Source: JBBATK01 sp046297095 (lineage in GTDB: Bacteria > Bacteroidota > Ignavibacteria > Kapaibacteriales > NICIL-2). From it: a DNA stretch of 64,000 bases. Location: assembly GCA_046297095.1 (NCBI GenBank), contig JBKCNS010000001.1, positions 1 through 64,000 of the forward strand, read 5' to 3'. The notes under the pieces are model-generated. The model did no database searches and was not told the origin of the DNA. It saw only the letters and a program-made list of their open reading frames with translations. Shown here in pieces: positions 1 to 7,797 of this stretch. Positions within the stretch are counted from its first letter, which is position 1. The number at the start of each line of letters is the position of its first letter. Made by a program: the position numbers and the translations under genes.

Positions 1-112
1 CGTTTGCCCCCTCCGTGTTCAATCGAGCTTCGGCTTGTTTGTGCGTCAAGCCATGCCGGCTTGTTTGCAGCAGCGCCGTGAGTTCCTCGATGCTATAGGC
101 GTGAATATTCAT
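1..112 (-). CDS. Cation-transporting P-type ATPase, N-terminal fragment (cut by window edge)
   Basis: The minus strand opens with ATG at 110-112 and stays open to base 1, giving 37 visible residues. They read as the N-terminal domain of cation P-type ATPases: an AYSIEELTALLQTS stretch, then GLTHKQAEARL, then a conserved GAN. This matches the family pattern of a short helix, GLS.EEA..RL and G.N (Ca2+/H+ type pumps). The catalytic DKTG loop and membrane segments would lie outside the window, so the ion cannot be named. An array of five 11-bp repeats begins seven bases upstream of the start codon, in the leader. The family call rests on this short domain alone. Confidence 0.6.
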   Translation of the reverse strand, partial: MNIHAYSIEELTALLQTSRHGLTHKQAEARLNTEGAN

Positions 113-118
113 ACGCTT

Positions 119-173
119 TGTGGCTGAAGTATGGCTGAAGTGTAGAAGAATTGTGGAAGAAGTATGGCCAAAG
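119..173. repeat. 11-bp degenerate tandem repeat, five units
   Basis: Five consecutive 11-base units (119-129, 130-140, 141-151, 152-162, 163-173) follow the pattern tRtggctgaag with a few substitutions. They fill most of the gap between the P-type ATPase start at 112 and the DUF4175 stop at 238, so they would be in the leader or promoter of the ATPase gene. One of several short tandem arrays in this window. Confidence 0.7.
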
Positions 174-237
174 GAAGGTGTGTCTGCGATAACGACGAGA
201 GGTACCCGCGCACAAGGTACATCGTACCCGCCGATAA

Positions 238-3200
238 TTACTTCCGCTGTTGCAACTGCTCAAAATACTGTCGAATAATCTGCTCGTAATCCTTGGTGTA
301 TCCCTGTTGCATAGAGCGCAGTAAATCGCGCACCGAACCCGAGCTACGAAGGCGCTCCAAATCCAATTCAGCCGGGCCGGATCGACGAGTGTTTTCGCCC
401 GATCGCGACTCACGAGTTTTCTCGTAATCTCGCTCGTTCATGGAACGCGATGCATCTAGCAGGCGCGAAAGTATGCGGTCTTGACGCCGACGTGTTTCGT
501 CGGTAACTCGGCCGGACTGCATGTCTGCCAATATCTCTTTCATCTCCTCTGCCATCTTTTCCAGGTTGCCCAGGGCCTTCTTCGAACCGCCTGCTTCTTT
601 TTGTTCTTTAGACAATTCCTCCAGCGACTTCTGAACCTTACCTTGTTGTGATGCTAAGCGGCCGAGCTCTGCCTGCTGCTCGGAGCTCATGGATCCTTGT
701 CCCATTCCCATCTGCTGCATACCGCTATTGATGCCCTGCTGCATGTTGGCCGCTTGCTGCAAGCGTTGCATAAATCCGCTCTGCCCGCCGGGTCTGCTTC
801 CCGAGGGATTCATGGGATCGCCCTCGCCCTGGCCGTCGCCCTGGCCGGGCAACGAGCCATTCATTTTGCTGAGAGCTCCGGCCATTTGCTTCATGGCTTT
901 ATTCATGGAACTCATTGCGCCTTTTTGCTGCATGGCTGCCGCCGGCGAATTACGATTCTCCATGCTCTCCTGAGCATCCTGCATCTGCCGCATGGCGTCG
1001 CCCATCTCTTTGCCCATCTCCGGCGTTACTGCTGTAGACTTTTGCCCCAGCTGATTCATTTTGTTTGCCAGGTTCATCATCTGCTCGCGAAGATTCTGCT
1101 GGCGTCGCGCATTCTGACTCATTCGAGCGGAGTTTTGATCCATGCGCTCGGCGTCGTTCATGAGTTGCTCTTGTTCCTTGCTCAGAGCCATCATGTCGTT
1201 CAGCGACGACTGCATCTGCTTGGCAGTTTCCCGTTGAAGATTCTTGCGCATCTCCTGCTTCATCTTCTTCATCGACTGCGAGAAGTTCTTCAGATTCTGC
1301 GAGGCATTTTTCATTTTTTGCTGTGCCTGCTGCATATCGCCTTCTTCCATGGACTGGCTGCTCTGCGACATCTGCTGCTGTGTCATCTCGGCATTCAATT
1401 GATCCATGGCCTTGCCCATTTGCTCCATCACGTTCTGTTGTTTATCCAATCCCGCTTCTTTGGCCAGCTTCTCCATCTCTTTGGCGTCCTTGGCAAGCTG
1501 TTTCATGTCTTCCTTAAGCGCATCCTGCTTCTTGGATAACTCATCTCTGGATTTTGCATCCGAGGGGTTTGTGTTCTCTGCCTGCTTTTGAAGATCATCC
1601 TGACGGCGCTGCAAATCCTCTGCACGGCGCGATAACTCGTCTACTTTTTGCTCCGTTTGAATTCGCTTGAGCAACTGCATGGTGCGTTCAATCTGCTTCT
1701 TGAAGTCTTCTTCGTTGAACTTAAAGTTCTTCATGGCCTGTTGCATTTGCTCCGGCGACATCTGCTCCATTGCCTGCTTCATGCGCTCCATTGCATCGCG
1801 CATTTCTTTTGAATCTATAGACTTCATCAGCTTCTGCAGCTCGGCATACTTTTGCAATGTCTCCGGAGAAAGCGCTTTGTTCTCCTTGAGCATATCCGTC
1901 ATTTGCTCCAGCTTTTCTTGAGCTTGCTGAAGCTTCTCTTGCATAGCTTCCTGCTGCTTGAGCATATCGTCCATTTTCTTTTGCGCATTCCAATCGCTGG
2001 CCATGCGCTTTTGCTTCATCATCTCGCGCTGCATCTGCTCCATGTCGCGAGCCACTTCCTCTGCTTTTTTCATCACTGTTTCCAGGTCCTTCGCGGCATC
2101 GTCCTGCTTCTTCTCTGCCTGGCGGAATACATCAGCCAGCGACGGCAGCCGCAGCGCAATCACCGATGTACGGGCACTCTTTGGCCCCGTAATGCGATCG
2201 TTGTCGAACACCTCCACAAAGAACTCGTACGAATCCTCCGGCGAAATACCGATGCTCTGCAAGTCCCACAGGTAGCTAACTTCGGCCGAGGTACCCGACG
2301 GTGCCATAGGAATAACAATGCGCTTGTAATCCTTCTCCGGCGCTGCATATCGCGAAGCCGTGAGTTTGTAGTTCAGCGTAAGTTGAGAGAAGCCGTAGTC
2401 GTCGGTGATGGTAACCCGGATGGGAATGCGCACATCGGGCTTGGCCTGCACATCACCCTGAGGTTCCACCAAACTGATTGCGGGATAACCATCGTTCTGC
2501 GCGGTAATACTGTAGCGCATCGGATCCGCATTTGCTCTGCCCTCGCCATCGTAGATGCGAATGGCATACGAGCCGGAGTTTCGCACACTGAACTGAGCCG
2601 AAGCTTTGCGGTCCGCCACCTTCATGGGCACGCGAACGGTATCCTCCGCCTGAAGCTGTGCCTGCCGCGCAGCTGCGCTGTCTATAGATTTGTTGTTCGA
2701 CACCATGCTTGTGGCGCTCGTCGTGGCCGTGCTTGCGGCAGACTTCCCGCTAAAGAGCAATAACTCGGCGCGAGCAAGGGCCTTGTTTGCCATAATATTC
2801 AGCTCCACGCGCGACCCGCTCAGACACGCGATGTCTGCATGCTGTTCATCGAGCGCGATGGCCGGCATTCGCGTATACGCGGGTTGAAGCACACGCCCCT
2901 CCAGGCTGCGTACCAGTGGTGGGTCGCTCACGGTAATGGTACCGGTATCGGTGCGCACGAACTCGTTGTACCAGGGAACCTCTGCATAAAACCGTATGCT
3001 GCGTTTCACCGAGGGAAGCTCGAAGCGAAACACGCCGGAGCTGTCGTCCCGCAGTGTGTAGCTATCGAAGGCGGCTTGCTCGTCCTCGCGCACCATCAAC
3101 GTAACAGTGGCGGGCACCACGCCTGCGGCGCGAACGAACACGGTAACCTTACTGCCGCGTAATACCTCGCGTTGTTTCGGATCCACACGCAGAGTAAAGG

Positions 3201-3795
3201 GTGCAGGAGGAACGAACGAGGTACGGAAATGTAAAAGTCTGTAGGCGGCGGAACCCAGCGGGGTTGCGGCAAAGAGCAGTGCAGACACTCCCAAAGAAAC
3301 TGCCAGCACGAGTAGAGCTTTGCGCATGCGATCGGTATTGATCACCTTGTCGAAGTCCAGCTCGCGCGTGGCCTCTACCACTTGACCGAAGGCGGCATCA
3401 ATAAGCTGAGAAGACACTGCAACGCTCGGCACTGTGGTACTCACTAATTGCAAGGCGTTGAGAAGCAGGTCTCGAATACTCGTGTAAACATTACCAACGC
3501 GCTCGGCAATACTGAAGGCAGAAGGCGCCGATGGCGAGAATACTCTGCTCCATAGAATTCTCCCCGCAGCCGTAGCAAGCAACAAGGGCGTAGCTACACC
3601 AAGAACACTCATTGCTACAGTTCTCGCTGCCACGGAGGCGTGCATAAAAGCTTCGATCACCGACAGCCCCATTAAGCACACCACAGGCACTACCAACGCT
3701 GTAGCTAGTGCCGTAACGACATCCACGCGTATCTCTTTTCGGCGCGTGGAATCCAGGCGCTGAATGAGCTTCGTATATGCAGTTTGATTGTTCAT
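238..3795 (-). CDS. DUF4175-family membrane protein with long coiled coil
   Basis: An 1185-residue protein. Two hydrophobic helices lie near residues 26-46 and 57-79 and a third near 156-178. A beta-rich, Ig-like part runs to about 540. Then a very long Gln/Met/Lys-rich coiled coil covers about 550-1125, before a charged tail. This architecture and the DUF4159 gene directly upstream match the DUF4175 family found in Bacteroidetes-type genomes. Its biochemical role is unknown; an inner-membrane scaffold facing the periplasm is inference. The reading frame extends upstream to 3948, but ATG at 3795 is chosen because it forms an ATGA overlap with the upstream stop and leads straight into a positively charged segment before the first helix. 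The coil produces long spurious open frames on the opposite strand. Confidence 0.75.
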   Translation of the reverse strand: MNNQTAYTKLIQRLDSTRRKEIRVDVVTALATALVVPVVCLMGLSVIEAFMHASVAARTVAMSVLGVATPLLLATAAGRILWSRVFSPSAPSAFSIAERVGNVYTSIRDLLLNALQLVSTTVPSVAVSSQLIDAAFGQVVEATRELDFDKVINTDRMRKALLVLAVSLGVSALLFAATPLGSAAYRLLHFRTSFVPPAPFTLRVDPKQREVLRGSKVTVFVRAAGVVPATVTLMVREDEQAAFDSYTLRDDSSGVFRFELPSVKRSIRFYAEVPWYNEFVRTDTGTITVSDPPLVRSLEGRVLQPAYTRMPAIALDEQHADIACLSGSRVELNIMANKALARAELLLFSGKSAASTATTSATSMVSNNKSIDSAAARQAQLQAEDTVRVPMKVADRKASAQFSVRNSGSYAIRIYDGEGRANADPMRYSITAQNDGYPAISLVEPQGDVQAKPDVRIPIRVTITDDYGFSQLTLNYKLTASRYAAPEKDYKRIVIPMAPSGTSAEVSYLWDLQSIGISPEDSYEFFVEVFDNDRITGPKSARTSVIALRLPSLADVFRQAEKKQDDAAKDLETVMKKAEEVARDMEQMQREMMKQKRMASDWNAQKKMDDMLKQQEAMQEKLQQAQEKLEQMTDMLKENKALSPETLQKYAELQKLMKSIDSKEMRDAMERMKQAMEQMSPEQMQQAMKNFKFNEEDFKKQIERTMQLLKRIQTEQKVDELSRRAEDLQRRQDDLQKQAENTNPSDAKSRDELSKKQDALKEDMKQLAKDAKEMEKLAKEAGLDKQQNVMEQMGKAMDQLNAEMTQQQMSQSSQSMEEGDMQQAQQKMKNASQNLKNFSQSMKKMKQEMRKNLQRETAKQMQSSLNDMMALSKEQEQLMNDAERMDQNSARMSQNARRQQNLREQMMNLANKMNQLGQKSTAVTPEMGKEMGDAMRQMQDAQESMENRNSPAAAMQQKGAMSSMNKAMKQMAGALSKMNGSLPGQGDGQGEGDPMNPSGSRPGGQSGFMQRLQQAANMQQGINSGMQQMGMGQGSMSSEQQAELGRLASQQGKVQKSLEELSKEQKEAGGSKKALGNLEKMAEEMKEILADMQSGRVTDETRRRQDRILSRLLDASRSMNERDYEKTRESRSGENTRRSGPAELDLERLRSSGSVRDLLRSMQQGYTKDYEQIIRQYFEQLQQRK

Positions 3796-4502
3796 TTTGC
3801 CGGTGAGGTGGAGCGGTTGCCTAGAGCATACACAACGATGTTGGTTCCAAACTGAAGTGCTTCCAAACGCTTGTTCGGAGGATCGCCGTGCACCTCTGCA
3901 TCCGCCCAACCGTCGCTGGGATTGGATTCGTAGGTGTACAGCACGCATACGCGGTCGCCATCGAACAATGCGAACGTTTGGGGCGTCTTGGCATCGTGCT
4001 CATGCGTTTTGGGAACCCCATTAGGGAATTGAAAATGGGCGTGAAATAGCGGGTGAGAGAATGGCAGTTCGCGAAGATCCTGCCCGGGAAAAATCTTTTT
4101 CAGCTCACGGCGAATGGATGCGTCCATGCCGTAGTCGTCGTCTACATACAGGAAACCACCGTTCTCCAGATATGCTCGCAGGCGCTTCACATCTGCGTCG
4201 GAAAAACTCACCGTTCCGTGACCGGTCATGAACAAGATTGGGTACAAGAACAGATTATCCGTGCCGATGTCCACAAACTCGTACACAGGTGCGGCCTGGA
4301 TATTAGTATTCTGACGAACGAAGTTCATCAGATTTACCTCGCACGAGGGATCATTGTACCAATCACCGCCGCCGCTGTATTTCAAGCGCGCCATTTTCAC
4401 CGACGACGACTGCGCGCACAGCACGGTGCCTGTCATACTTGTGAGTAGACAGACGGCACACGTAAGCCAAAGCATGCGATATGGTGAAAAGTGGTTGTTC
4501 AT
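3792..4502 (-). CDS. DUF4159 domain-containing secreted protein
   Basis: 236 residues. A signal peptide is visible (hydrophobic run near residues 10-28 ending in VLCAQ). The body matches DUF4159: ARLKYSGGGDWY near the start, then FLYPILFMTGHG, then LENGGFLYVDDDYG, the glutamine-amidotransferase-like fold in which a cysteine nucleophile is not evident. In related genomes DUF4159 proteins sit with DUF4175, MoxR ATPases and VWA proteins. Here it overlaps the DUF4175 gene by four bases (ATGA), so the two are probably translated together. It is separated by only nine bases from rsmG upstream, so all three may share one transcript. Function is not known. Confidence 0.8.
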   Translation of the reverse strand: MNNHFSPYRMLWLTCAVCLLTSMTGTVLCAQSSSVKMARLKYSGGGDWYNDPSCEVNLMNFVRQNTNIQAAPVYEFVDIGTDNLFLYPILFMTGHGTVSFSDADVKRLRAYLENGGFLYVDDDYGMDASIRRELKKIFPGQDLRELPFSHPLFHAHFQFPNGVPKTHEHDAKTPQTFALFDGDRVCVLYTYESNPSDGWADAEVHGDPPNKRLEALQFGTNIVVYALGNRSTSPAK

Positions 4503-4511
4503 ATGTGGCGA

Positions 4512-5174
4512 CTAGCCTGTAAACGTAGCCAAGACGATTTTCTTTTCCTGCTCCGTAAACCACGGCACACCTTTTATAGACAATGGCAGTTCCCGAATGT
4601 GGAGGGTGGGAAACTGCTTGCGCGCATCGGCAATCTCTTCGTCCAGGTTGCCGCCCTTGAGCAACGCATACAGGCCGGTTGGTTTGAGTAATCGGTGTGT
4701 CCATCCCACAATTTCCGCCAAGGGTGCCACAGCCCGCGCCACAACGGCATCGTACGTGCCTCGGTGCTTCGGCAACTCGGCAAGTGCTTCAACGCGACAA
4801 TTCTCTACGCTCAAACCCCGCAGACCGGTATGCTCTGCGAACATGGCGGTCATCTTTGCTTTCTTTGCAATGGAGTCTGCGCACAGCACCTGCATATCCT
4901 GACGGGCAATCTTCAGCGGAATTCCGGGAAATCCCCCGCCGGTACCTACATCAAGCACGCGGGCGCGCTTGGGAAAATCGGTAACGGTGAGTAGACCCAA
5001 GGAATGCAGTATGTGGCGCTCCCAAATATTCTCTTCGTCTTTGCGTGATATCAGGTTCACCTTGGCATTCCAATAGAGCAGATCGTTGTGGTATCTCTCA
5101 AAAATGTCCACATCCTCTTTCTCCAGAATGATGCCGTTTGCTGAACAGATTGTCCAAAACTCTAGTTTGTCCAC
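4512..5174 (-). CDS. rsmG: 16S rRNA (guanine-527-N7)-methyltransferase RsmG
   Basis: RsmG methylates N7 of G527 in 16S rRNA using S-adenosylmethionine. The protein shows the family pattern: WNAKVNLISRKDEENIWERH near residue 32, then HSLGL, then the SAM-binding VLDVGTGGGFPGIPLKIA near 68-85, and ARAVAPLAE around 136. The frame is open to an ATG at 5306, but the GTG at 5172-5174 is preferred: it gives 220 residues, close to the usual 205-240. A promoter core (TAGTTTTGC) lies between the two candidates at 5225-5232, so a transcript from it could not carry the longer form. Likely first gene of an operon with the DUF4159/DUF4175 pair. Confidence 0.9.
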   Translation of the reverse strand: MDKLEFWTICSANGIILEKEDVDIFERYHNDLLYWNAKVNLISRKDEENIWERHILHSLGLLTVTDFPKRARVLDVGTGGGFPGIPLKIARQDMQVLCADSIAKKAKMTAMFAEHTGLRGLSVENCRVEALAELPKHRGTYDAVVARAVAPLAEIVGWTHRLLKPTGLYALLKGGNLDEEIADARKQFPTLHIRELPLSIKGVPWFTEQEKKIVLATFTG

Positions 5175-5224
5175 GTGTCGTTGATTCCGTTGTTTGCGGT
5201 GATGATTGGGCTGTGTGCTTGGTG

Positions 5225-5232
5225 CAAAACTA
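5225..5232 (-). promoter_or_regulatory. Candidate promoter -7 element for rsmG
   Basis: Minus-strand TAGTTTTG followed by C, an exact match to the Bacteroidetes -7 consensus TAnnTTTG. It ends about 50 bases before the GTG start of rsmG. No clear TTG was found at the expected -33 position. Confidence 0.45.
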
Positions 5233-5384
5233 ACATTGTGAAGGTGCCCCGACCCCGGCTTTCGTATGAACGTCGGCTTGCTCATCACCTTGCCGTGCGA
5301 ATCCATTCACAATACCGACCCTATTCGCCACTCAAGCTCCCTCACCACACATTTTTCCCGTAACTATCGCCACACTATTCCTTC

Positions 5385-6044
5385 ATGAAAACTCTTTCTG
5401 TGTATAATCATCGTGTTCCCTTTTTCTCCGTGATATGCTGCACGTATAATCGGTGCGCGCTGTTACCAAGAGCACTTGCTTCGCTTCAAGCGCAAACGGA
5501 AAAAGACTGGGAGCTCATCGTGGTGGACGACGGCAGCACCGACGGCACCCTGGCCTTGCTACAGGAACATGCCCGACTCAATCCGCGCATCCGCATTCTG
5601 CATCACGCGAACAGAGGCGTAGGTGCTTCCCGGAATGCCGGAATACTTGCCGCATGCGGTGTATTCGTTACGTTTCTGGATAGCGATGACGAATATGCGC
5701 CCGAGCATTTGGCTCTGCGTAAAGAGGCGTGTAGGGAATATCCTGAAATTCCCTTTTTTCACGGAGGCGTGGCGGTAATAGGCAATGCCTTCGTTCCCGA
5801 CAAAAACGATCCCACACGCAGTATTGCCATTAGCGACTGTGTGGTAGGCGGAACCTTTGTGATTCGCCGAGACTTACTGGTGGAGCGCGGCGGCTTTCCG
5901 CACTTGCGCTATGCAGACGACGCCGTGTTCTTTGAAGAGGCACTAAGCGAAGGCGTGCCCATTGCCCGCCTTGAGCACCCCACGTATCGCTATTACCGAG
6001 ACACGCCCGACTCGCTGTGCTCCACCTTTGCGGTGGATCAATAA
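5385..6044 (+). CDS. Family 2 glycosyltransferase
   Basis: 219 residues with the GT-A fold signature of family 2: PFFSVICCTYNR near residue 12, then ELIVVDDGSTDGT, then NRGVGASRNAGI, and the metal-binding FLDSDDEY near 96-103. It would transfer a sugar from a nucleotide-sugar donor at the cytoplasmic face of the membrane; donor and acceptor cannot be told. There are no membrane helices. It is shorter than many family members (250-350), with a brief C-terminal part after the GGTFVIRRDLL segment. It is divergent from rsmG and 138 bases ahead of the malic enzyme gene, and no polysaccharide cluster surrounds it. Confidence 0.85.
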   Translation: MKTLSVYNHRVPFFSVICCTYNRCALLPRALASLQAQTEKDWELIVVDDGSTDGTLALLQEHARLNPRIRILHHANRGVGASRNAGILAACGVFVTFLDSDDEYAPEHLALRKEACREYPEIPFFHGGVAVIGNAFVPDKNDPTRSIAISDCVVGGTFVIRRDLLVERGGFPHLRYADDAVFFEEALSEGVPIARLEHPTYRYYRDTPDSLCSTFAVDQ

Positions 6045-6133
6045 AACTACCATCACACTCTCCGATTGAGTTCGGCTGTAAACTCCACTCGAATCACCAC
6101 ACTGAAATCAACGCTCAAATCCGCTCTGTAGCG

Positions 6134-6141
6134 TAACTTTG
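6134..6141 (+). promoter_or_regulatory. Candidate promoter -7 element for the malic enzyme gene
   Basis: TAACTTTG followed by C matches TAnnTTTG exactly. It lies 41 bases before the ATG at 6183 in an otherwise empty gap. No TTG at the expected upstream spacing. Confidence 0.45.
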
Positions 6142-6182
6142 CGATCGGTTTTGAATTCTACTGATTTTCGAAGCGAGTATTT

Positions 6183-7523
6183 ATGGATGGCGAAGGAGTT
6201 CAGGTTCAACCGTTACGACCGCAACTACCCGATAACGACATAGTCTTTATTATAAAGAATCCCCACCGGCCTGGAATGCTGGGACGATTGTGTACGGTGA
6301 TCGGCGAAGAAGGTGGATTGATCGGTGATATGACCACCCTGTTTGTTGGTCACGATCACGTACTCAGAGAGATCGTAATTTCTGTTTTTGACTCGCCGCA
6401 TTTAGCTACTATAGAGCGCGCGATTAAAGAGAGAACAGAAGCAGAAGTAGTTGAAATTAAAGATGTTGTATTTGAACATCACCGCGGCGGAAAGATCAAA
6501 GTATGCCGCAAGGCCGATGTACCCGGCGTAGCCGAACTTCGGTATGTGTACACACCGGGTGTGGCCAGAGTGTGCAAAGCAATTCAGCAAGATCCCTCCC
6601 TGTTGTACGATTTTACCAGCGCAGGAAACACCATTGCCATCTTCACCAACGGAACCCGAGTGCTGGGTTTGGGTGACATAGGCCCTGCGGCTGCTATGCC
6701 GGTGATGGAGGGTAAATCCATGCTCTATGATCAATTCGTTGGTCTGGGAGCAATGCCCATCCTGATTGACACCAAAGATCCCGACGAGTTTATCTCCATC
6801 GTCGAAAAGGTCTCGACCGGCTTTGCAGGAATTCATTTAGAAGACATCAGCACACCGGACTGCTTTTACATAGAAGATGAGCTCATCCGCCGCCTGAATA
6901 AACCCGTGATGCACGATGACCAGCACGGAACCGCTACCGTACTGTTGGCCGCGGTACTCAACGCCTTGAAGAAAGTAAACCGCGCTGGCGATTCCTCGCT
7001 GGTATTTGCGCAGTTGGGACTGGGAGCGGCCGGTAGTGCTATTGCCCAGCTCCTGGCTCATTATGGCTTCAATGTAGTGGCATACGATCCTAATCCTGCT
7101 TCGCACAAACGGGTGATGGAGCGCGGGGTGCGTATTGTTGATTTTGAAGAAGCTATGACCGCCGACGTAGTAATCTCTACCACCGGCAGAGTTGGTCTGA
7201 TCACCGCTCCGATGATCAAACCCGGGCAGATCATTTTTGCGTTGTCGAATCCCGTACCCGAAATAAGCGCCGAAGAGGCCCTGGCCGCGGGAGCTGCTTT
7301 TGCCGCCGACGGTAAAAGCGTAAATAACGCCCTGGCCTTCCCCGGACTTTTCAAGGCAGCGGTGGAAGTTCGCGCTGACCAAATCACAAACGAAATGAAG
7401 GTAGCCGCTGCTATCGCTATTGCCGAGCTGGCCGAGCGCGAGGAATTGGTCCCCAGCCCCTTTAATCCTGCCGTTCACAAGCGGGTTACGGAGCGGGTAA
7501 AAGCCCTCTTTGCTGCGGCCTAA
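6183..7523 (+). CDS. ACT-domain NAD(P)-dependent malic enzyme
   Basis: 446 residues. An N-terminal ACT-like regulatory domain (about residues 18-100, with HRPGMLGRLCTVIGEEGGLIGD) precedes a malic enzyme core. The core is seen in YTPGVARVC near 119-127, GLGDIGPAAAMPVMEGK, IHLEDISTPDCFYIEDEL, and MHDDQHGTATV near 240. A Rossmann glycine pattern (LGLGAAGSAIAQLL) follows. The enzyme decarboxylates malate to pyruvate with reduction of NAD(P). The ACT domain suggests allosteric control by a small metabolite, which I cannot name. It lacks the phosphotransacetylase-like extension of the long bacterial NADP form. A promoter core lies 41 bases upstream, and a strong hairpin terminator follows. A fumarase gene in this window (20089) would supply malate. 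Confidence 0.92.
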   Translation: MDGEGVQVQPLRPQLPDNDIVFIIKNPHRPGMLGRLCTVIGEEGGLIGDMTTLFVGHDHVLREIVISVFDSPHLATIERAIKERTEAEVVEIKDVVFEHHRGGKIKVCRKADVPGVAELRYVYTPGVARVCKAIQQDPSLLYDFTSAGNTIAIFTNGTRVLGLGDIGPAAAMPVMEGKSMLYDQFVGLGAMPILIDTKDPDEFISIVEKVSTGFAGIHLEDISTPDCFYIEDELIRRLNKPVMHDDQHGTATVLLAAVLNALKKVNRAGDSSLVFAQLGLGAAGSAIAQLLAHYGFNVVAYDPNPASHKRVMERGVRIVDFEEAMTADVVISTTGRVGLITAPMIKPGQIIFALSNPVPEISAEEALAAGAAFAADGKSVNNALAFPGLFKAAVEVRADQITNEMKVAAAIAIAELAEREELVPSPFNPAVHKRVTERVKALFAAA

Positions 7524-7654
7524 ATTCTGCTAAGGAATCGAACATCAAACGTTCAGACTTCCGCCTGTGAGCAAGCGATTTCCAACCACCGTACTGCGTG
7601 GCATTTGCCTGTTTCAAGCCTTTACCACGTACGCTCATTCCCGAAAAAACAAAA

Positions 7655-7692
7655 CCTCCAACACGTTGTACTTCAACGTGTTGGAGGTTTTT
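7655..7692. terminator. Bidirectional intrinsic terminator
   Basis: A perfect 14-bp stem (7655-7668 with 7674-7687) closes a 5-base loop. An A run precedes it and a T run follows it, so it can end transcripts from both sides. It lies between the convergent malic enzyme gene and the metalloprotease gene, and serves both. Confidence 0.92.
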
Positions 7693-7797
7693 ATTATCAA
7701 AAAAATAAGGAGAGACGAACCGGAATCCGCGGAGCTTGATAACCGTGTATACCACTCTCCGCTGTAACAGAAACTGCATACACACCGCGGTCAAAAC

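Noticed and set aside
93..413. Open frame of 106 residues on the minus strand
   Set aside because: It overlaps the conserved 3' end of the DUF4175 gene in another frame and has unordered, Arg/Ser/Cys-rich composition. The P-type ATPase start lies at 112.
697..1539. Long plus-strand open frame rich in Leu and His
   Set aside because: It is the antisense of the Gln/Met-rich coiled coil of DUF4175; the composition mirrors that coil and shows no motif.
3796..3948. Upstream extension of the DUF4175 gene
   Set aside because: It lies inside the DUF4159 gene and its composition is unlike a protein; the ATGA at 3795 is a better start.
7567..7767. Plus-strand open frame of 66 residues
   Set aside because: It runs through the two-way terminator at 7655-7692.
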